Shown here: positions 58,188 to 64,000 of the stretch, in pieces
Layout: the number at the start of each line of letters is the position of its first letter
Numbering within the stretch: the stretch's first letter is position 1
DNA from: Verticillium longisporum
Taxonomy: Eukaryota; Ascomycota; Sordariomycetes; Glomerellales; Plectosphaerellaceae
DNA: 64,000 nt
Assembly: GCA_019188255.1 (NCBI GenBank)
Contig: JAETXT010000003.1
Location: 62,001 to 126,000 of the forward strand
Reading direction: 5' to 3'
Program-made: the position numbers and the translations under genes
The notes under the pieces: model-generated
Database searches by the model: none
Told to the model about the DNA's origin: nothing
What the model saw: the letters and a program-made list of their open reading frames with translations, nothing else

Positions 58188-59591
58188 CTAGTCAATGGTC
58201 ATCCTGCTCGCCATCTGGGGCTTGACATCTTGCATGCTGACAGAGTTGAGGTCAGTAGCCTTCTCAGCCTCACGCGACTTGAGCAGATGAGTCTTCAGGC
58301 CAGCACCGAAGTTGTTCATGCAAATGATAGCGTTGACAATGGTCAGGATGATGAGGAGGATAGTGATGACAGTGAAAGTAGTCAGGGACTTGCGAACGTT
58401 CATGTAGTGCTGCTGGTAGCCGGGCTGGTAGATGCGGACGAGTTTAAAGACAAAGTAGCTGAGGGCACCGAGGTAGAGAACAATAACAGCGATCATGCCG
58501 GGCTTGTTCTCGCGGCGGGTGAAGTAGGCAGCGCTGATTAGGATCGCAACGGTGACGGGAATAGCGGCGGCGGTCAGGGCGTATTCGACGATTTCAATGT
58601 CGCCGACAATGACAAGGAACTGGACAGTGAACCCGAGGAAGAAGAAGAAGTCGAACTTCAGGAGTGCAATGTAGATCTGGTAGTAGAGGAAGCGTTGCTT
58701 CATGCGGTAGTCGGCGCCAATGGTCTTCAGGATATCCCAGGCGAACACCTGATACAGTTTCCAGGCGACAAAGCCCATGAGAACGGTGCCAAGAGAGAAG
58801 ATGCAGGGGATGGCGACAAGGTAGGGCCTGATGTCCTCCCAGACGCTCTCGTGGCCAATCCTCAGGCCACCGCCGACACGCAGCTCTTCGACGGCGATCT
58901 GAATCTGCTCAATCTGGATGGCTGTGTACACCATCAGGGCGAGGTTGGCAATGCAGACTCCAATGATCTGAATAGTGTTCTTGGCGCGGAGGGCATCCCA
59001 AACGAGAACGAGCTCGTAGAGGAAACCGAAGATGAAGAGAGCCAGGAACGTTGGGATGGTACGGCGCTGCGATTCGGTTGCAGGATTGTCGTCACTGGTG
59101 AGGCTGAACTGAAAGGTTGCGAAGACGTATCTAGAATGCACTGTCAGCAAAGGAGGCCGGGTGAGGAATCATCAGCGGGACACATACGCTTCAAAGACCA
59201 AACAGATGATGGCCTGCAGCAGAGTGACGAGGAAGAAGGCTCGGGGCCATTTGGACGACATGAAAGAGAACCAACCACCCTTGGTGCTTTTGGGGCTTGA
59301 GCCGTTCATTGTCGAGGGTGCGAGTCCTTCGCGGTAAGCGTAGCCTTGGTTGTAGTCCTGGTTGAACGTGGGCTGCGGAGGTGGGATAGATGCGGCCGGC
59401 ATGGAGTGTGGCGATTGATGGTAGACAGGCTGCTGCGGAGCGTAGACTGGCTGTTGGGCGAGAGCGGATTGTTGGTATGACGATGGCTGGTAGTGTTGGT
59501 CGTACTGGGGTTGATCGAATTGCTGCTCGTACCCTGCGTGCGTTGGGTCGCTCCCGAGCAGCGAGTGACGAGATTCTATTCTCTGAGCCAC
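58188..59591 (-). CDS. UPF0658 Golgi-type multi-pass membrane protein
   Basis: Uncharacterised fungal membrane protein family; the fission-yeast member is reported at the Golgi. Exon 59591-59188 and exon 59130-58188 are joined by intron 59131-59187; the splice gives FEAYVFATFQFSL. About 448 residues are visible. Residues 1-115 are a Gln/Tyr/Pro-rich cytosolic tail. At least seven hydrophobic helices follow (e.g. AFFLVTLLQAIICLVFEA, FLALFIFGFLYELVLVW, FDFFFFLGFTVQFLVIVG, FTVITILLIILTIVNAII). The start is not settled: codon 59591 is GTG, and the frame stays open to about 59690 without an ATG. A short first exon further upstream, in 59690-60100, is likely. Acceptor candidates are TTCTTCAG near 59668 and AATCAG near 59686. 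Confidence 0.85.
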
Positions 59592-60589
59592 GGTGACGGT
59601 GTTGAACGACTCCTCGTAGGAGTCGCGACGAGATGAAGATGGTGTTGTTGCCCGGTTGGGCTGAAGAATGGAATGGCAGCTGATTCAGGCAATCGAGGCG
59701 TCGGTTGCGGAGGCAATGACGAACAGTCGGGAAAGCGAGCGTGGAGGTGTATAGATTCTTTTGTCGGAATGAAAAATCCCCTGGTGGTTTGTCGAATGAA
59801 ATCGCCGTCGGGGCGTTGCGGCGTCGTCGTCGTCGATGGAAAGAACGCACTGTTGATGTTGGTGGGAGGAAGAGCAAGGTGAAGCGTCGTACGGCTGAAA
59901 CACAAGAGAGCCCCAAGTAGTTTGGGGTCTGTGACGGGTTACGGCTTTGAGGTAGGGAGTGAGGAGCGGCAGGAGTGGACGGGCAGTGGCAGGCGACAGA
60001 CAGGGGTCGACAGGGACATGCAATGGCCAGGCTTGGGTTGTTTGCCATCAAGCGCGGGCAAACAGTGTTCAATGGGCAGCGTCATGTTTGGCCTCACAGG
60101 TAGACGTCTAACAAGACATGATAGGGAAAATGTAATGGTGCAATGGCAGGCTCGCAGGTTGGATGGTAAAACGGCGAGTGGTGCGGGGCAGCAGGTGGGA
60201 GCACCATGTAGGAAGGAGCTTGTGCTCAAAGGGTAATCGCCAAGAGAGCTCTTGCCTCGCTCGGTGGGCTGCTCTTTCCCGACGACCTCATCACACCCGC
60301 GCCTGCCCAGACAATAGACAATAGTCACAGGCACCGCCCCCAGTTCAAAAGTGCCACCACTCTGGCGACATCTCCTCTTCGTCGCTTCTTTTCTCCCCTG
60401 CTTCCCACCCGAACACAGTCGTCTTTGAGCTGGTCCAGTGCGATCGCCCCATCTCAGCGTGCTCAACCTTCAGTGGCGGGCCTCAATTCGAAAGCCAACA
60501 TCCCAACATCTTCAAACACTAAAAACCCGCCGCAACCCGTCTTCCCGACATACATACCTTACGTCGTTCCCTATCTCCGACCACCCACC
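59592..60589. promoter_or_regulatory. divergent intergenic region between the UPF0658 and SPRY genes
   Basis: About 1 kb. It probably contains the missing first exon of the UPF0658 gene and both promoters. A (GTC)n stretch at 59820-59834 is the only repeat seen. Confidence 0.4.
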
Positions 60590-62413
60590 ATGTGCTTCGG
60601 CAAGGACGAAAAAGACGATACGCCTGCGGCGCGGCCTGCGCAGGCTTCCTCTCCCCGCGCCTCACAAGCTGGCTCCCAGCGAATTGCTCGGCCCGCGAGC
60701 ATCCGCAGCAATTCGAGCGAGAAGAAGCGCCAAGAGAAGGAGAGCCAGAACCACCAACAGCCACAACAAGGCGAATCGTCGGCCTCCAATCACGACCACT
60801 ATGCCGCTCCCTCGGGGCCGCCTCCTGGCCATGGCGAAAACGCACCTCCTGCCGGCCCTCCTCCTCCTCAGGCCTCCAGCAGTAACGGCTATGCTCCTCC
60901 TTCGGGACCTCCGCCCGCCCAAGATGCCGCGCCGAGCTCCCCGCCGCCTCATCATGATCACAACGAGCAGTTCGCGCCCCTCCTGGGCCGCCTCCCGGCT
61001 TCTCTGCACCGCCAGGCCCCCGCCCGGTCACAACGCAGAGGCGCCTTCCGGCCCCTCACCCCACCAATATGAACCCCCGAGCGGGCCTCCTCCGAGCCAC
61101 AATGTGAATGGCGGCTACGCAGCGCCTCCGGGTCCTCCTCAGGGCCAAGACTACGACGCACCAGCTGGCCCCCTCCGGGCTTCTCTGCCCCTCCCGGCCC
61201 CCTCCTGGTCATGAGACGCACGATGCTCCGGAGCGCCCTGTACGTCTGCTTCCCGACGGAAGCTACGCTCCTCCCGAGTCGCGAACACACGAGACGTATG
61301 CCCCTCCTGCCGGACCCCCTCTTGGCCATGGCCAGTTTGCGCTGCCGGTCGGAGGACCGCCCGCCGGAGGACCACCGGCGGCTGGCGGTGACTTTACCCC
61401 GCCGCCGGGCCCGCCACCCGGTGGCGATAACTATGGTCCTCCTGCTGGTCCGCCCCCAGGAGGTGACAACTACGGCCCGCCTGCCGGTCCTCCTCCTGGC
61501 GGAGACTACGCGCCGCCTCCCGGCCCTCCCCTACCGACTCCAAGAGCCAGCACAACTGGCAGCATGCCGTGCCCGACACGTCGCTCTTCCCTCCCCCTCC
61601 CTCCTTCTTCACCGGCTTTGAGCGCTCGCCGGCGAACAATGCTTCCGAGCAGGAGGCCCATGCCGGTGCCGCATGGTGCGACCAGTATCCTCTCATCCAG
61701 CCTGTGCCGTTGCCACCACAAGCGCATGAGGCGCTCCGTACGCACAACATCAACCTCATGCAGCCGCAGAACTTTCGGGGTACGCTCGCGCCCTCGGCCA
61801 CGGTCCCGGGCACGTGGGAAGGCCGCACCGATGTCTCGGCCAAGGACAGCTGCATCATTGGCTACCCCCACTGTACTCGGCGCACGCACACTCGCCACTG
61901 GTCACAGGCCGCCCCGTCCGCATCTACTACGAGGTGCACATTCGTCCCGACAGCCGGCCCGACGAAGTCGACCTCGCGTTGGGCTTCACGGCACTGCCGT
62001 ATCCCAACTTCCGCATGCCCGGCTGGCACCGCGGATCGCTGGCCGTCCACGGCGATGACGGTCACAAGTACGTCAATGACTGGGCCGGCGGTCACTCGTT
62101 TACGGAGCCATTCCGTGTCGGCGAGACGGTGGGTATTGGCATGTCACTGTCGCCTCGTGGCGACGGCAGCATCAACGTCGACATCTTCTTCACGCGCGAG
62201 GGCAAGATTGTGGGCAGCTGGAACTTGCACGAGGAGGGTGATGCCGAGGAGGACCTGCCGGTCACGGGTCTCGAGGGTTACCACGATCTGAGCTGCGCCA
62301 TTGGAACGTTTAACCACAACAGCTTTGAGATCATCTTTGAGCCCAGCCGGTGGAAGTACCAGGACGCGCGGGAGAGCACGATTGCGGGCGAGGGCAAAGG
62401 ATGGGCTCAGTGA
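60590..62413 (+). CDS. proline-rich SPRY-domain protein (six one-base frameshifts)
   Basis: Start ATG 60590 in ACCATGTGC, MCFGKDEKDD. The first ~330 residues are disordered: a charged Ser-rich stretch, then many copies of a P-P-S/A-G-P-P-P-G-x unit (APPSGPPP, AGPPPGGDNYG repeated). A SPRY fold follows (about residues 400-600): RIYYEVHI, ALGFTALPYPNFRMPGWHRG, SLAVHGDDGHKYV, VGIGMSLSP, VDIFFTREGKIVGSW, CAIGTFNHNSFEIIF. SPRY domains bind partner proteins; yeast Ssh4/Ear1 adapters of Rsp5 are distant relatives. No membrane helix here. The frame breaks at six C-runs, each one base short: 60977-60980, 61017-61021, 61169-61173, 61198-61202, 61528-61531 and 61865-61869. Adding six bases gives exactly 610 codons. 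Intronless. Confidence 0.85.
61390..61530 (+). repeat. Pro/Gly-rich coding tandem repeat
   Basis: Three to four consecutive units of ~36 nt encoding P-P-A-G-P-P-P-G-G-D-x-Y within the SPRY gene. Homogenised codons suggest recent expansion. Confidence 0.75.
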
Positions 62414-62829
62414 TGGGGTCGTTGAGTAGGCTTTTGTAGGATATTGGAAAACCTAGCACATACTTCGGGTTTATATGCTCTTTTGAAACAGTTTCCTCAC
62501 TGCCTGAGGTGTCTGGAGTTGGCGTTGCAGCGCTAGCATACGAGGAGCCGGAGTCGCTTGTAACACGACGCGTACTTGACGAGGCAGTCCGGTAGATCCG
62601 TTTGGCCGGTACGTTTGCATAGCATCAGCGTGCTGATAGAAGCAGATAGGCAGGCTGCAGTGAGGCTGGTTCCGGCCGAGCATCGAGCACCGAGTTGAAT
62701 GACGGGGAAATGGGTCTTTGCCGACGGAGTGAGTAGGCCGCAATCACAATATGCTTTGAATATTTTTAGGGCAAGGGATCCAATGTAAATACGCTTTTGC
62801 GCCCATGTCTTGGCCGAGGAAGGATATTT
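62414..62829. other. SPRY gene 3' flank
   Basis: About 415 bp of ordinary composition leading into the AT-rich relic. No gene recognised. Confidence 0.4.
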
Positions 62830-64000
62830 GCTCGGCCCTTATTAGATATTTGCTCTGCCCAACAGGGGTAAAGCCACAATAGACAAGGGGAAAGCCATAA
62901 ATACAGCGCTATTACTAAAATTAGCTATAGCAACTATATACCTATCCTCGTCTCTTATACCTTCGAGTCTCTTAATGAATTCCGAGCTAAAGACTAGCTA
63001 TAACTAGCTAATAAAGTAATATAGGCAGCCCCCTAAGGCTCTATAGCCCCTAAGGCTCTATAATTGCCCTATCTATCTACTAAATTCTTAATACTCTTAA
63101 ATATAATAATACTATTAAATACGCCTATTTTAAGCCCTCTAGATATCGCTAATACTTTATTTTATCGTTAAACGAAGCCTCTCTAATGCCTCCTTTACTA
63201 ATAGATTTATTAGCTATTACTAAGGCTATTATCGAGGGTCATATTATCTCCTTTACTATAGATATATATAAAGAGCTATTTAAGACTGTTCGTAACTATT
63301 ACGCTTACTAAGGATATAGATTAATTATAGAATGGATCTAGAAGAAGATTAATAGAATTAAGAATAGCCCGATAATATAGATAAAGCTCCTCTATAATCG
63401 AGGGAAAGCTAGACCCTTTATATTAAAGGGTCTTTAATAGAAGCCTTCCTCTAAAATTAATTACCTATAATAAGGAACTCTTAAGGAGGTAAATAGCTAA
63501 TAGAGATATATACCTATTTTATTAAATAATTATTATAATTATTCTACTATTATAGAGGTAAGAATTAAGGTATTATTTATAATTTAGAGGGCATCTTATA
63601 ATCTTAATATTATAAATTATATTAATACTTTTATATTAATTAATTAATTAATTAATTAATTAATTAATAGGTAAATTATTTAATAGATTATTAGGGAATA
63701 TATAAATAAGGGCTAAAATATCCTCCTTTCTAGTATAAATATAAGGAATCGGCGGAATTAGCTATAGAGGGCTTAATAAAGCTATTACTCTCCTATTTAA
63801 TTCTTTATTAACGATCTTAAATAGAACGAAAATATACGCTATTATATTATATATTATAATCCTATTATATAAAAGATCGATTACGTCTTCTAGACCTACT
63901 CTTAATATAATTAATTATAGAAATAGAATATTAACCTCTTATTAATAGATTCTATATATTAAGTAAGTTATCTATAATCTATTAAATAGCCTCCTTCTAA
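62830..64000. mobile_element. RIP-degraded repeat relic, class unknown
   Basis: TA-rich, CA/TG-poor, no open frame: the same RIP signature as the retroelement at 9.25 kb. Reading through stops, I do not recognise a transposon family with certainty; a DDE-type transposase is possible. It runs off the right edge. Contains the TTAA microsatellite listed next. Confidence 0.7.
63633..63670 (+). repeat. (TTAA)n microsatellite
   Basis: About nine tandem TTAA units inside the RIP relic; self-complementary and likely to slip. Confidence 0.85.

Noticed and set aside
59589..59591. GTG as true start of the UPF0658 gene
   Set aside because: Nuclear fungal genes rarely start at GTG; a hidden exon is likelier.
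40112..62413. Programmed ribosomal frameshifting as explanation of the broken frames
   Set aside because: Sites differ in sequence, lack a shared slippery heptamer and would need up to six shifts in one gene.

Overview
The window is nuclear DNA of a filamentous ascomycete (Pezizomycotina; the gene families and very GC-rich codon use suggest Sordariomycetes, perhaps Hypocreales, but I cannot name a species). The evidence is short spliceosomal introns (about 45-130 nt) with GTRNGY donors and RCTRAY branch points, fungus-specific families (Zn2Cys6 regulators, HET, NmrA, tyrosinase), and AT-rich transposon wrecks with the TA-rich, CA-poor signature of repeat-induced point mutation (RIP).

Layout. 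1-8.3 kb is an accessory block: an aldolase-family gene cut by the window edge, a short-chain dehydrogenase, a Zn2Cys6 regulator, an NmrA-like reductase and a secreted tyrosinase. 9.25-16.2 kb is a transposon nest: a heavily RIP-mutated Ty3/gypsy element whose gag reads on + and whose pol reads on -, holding one complete Fot/pogo-type DNA transposon and the end of a second, inverted, almost identical copy. The second copy is fused directly to a CSC1-like channel gene that it truncates. 18-64 kb is mostly conserved gene space: branched-chain aminotransferase, a Tps3/Tsl1-type trehalose-synthase subunit, Rsa4/Notchless, a FAR1/polyQ protein, Msh4, an acetoacetate-decarboxylase-like protein, a HET protein, a small secreted Cys-rich protein, Bud23, Svp26, a Mx-like dynamin, an MDR reductase, a GNAT protein, an SRPK-like kinase, a kinase remnant, a UPF0658 Golgi membrane protein and a Pro-rich SPRY protein. 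The last ~1.2 kb is another RIP-mutated relic.

Two themes cut across the window. First, at least ten genes or elements are out of frame by exactly one base, nearly always in a homopolymer and nearly always one base short (19 sites; the SPRY gene has six). Each gene model comes back to an exact multiple of three when the run is corrected. I read this as homopolymer error in the assembly, not mass gene decay. Second, the inverted transposon pair looks like the agent of a local inversion and of the truncation of the channel gene.

Housekeeping genes here cover ribosome assembly (Rsa4 for 60S, Bud23 for 18S rRNA), trehalose synthesis, branched-chain amino acid metabolism, ER-Golgi membrane traffic and meiotic crossover formation (Msh4). 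They show no operon-like organisation; several are divergent or convergent neighbours. I found no convincing undescribed system. The best leads are the transposon-mediated rearrangement, the left-edge accessory gene block, and a few unusual proteins.
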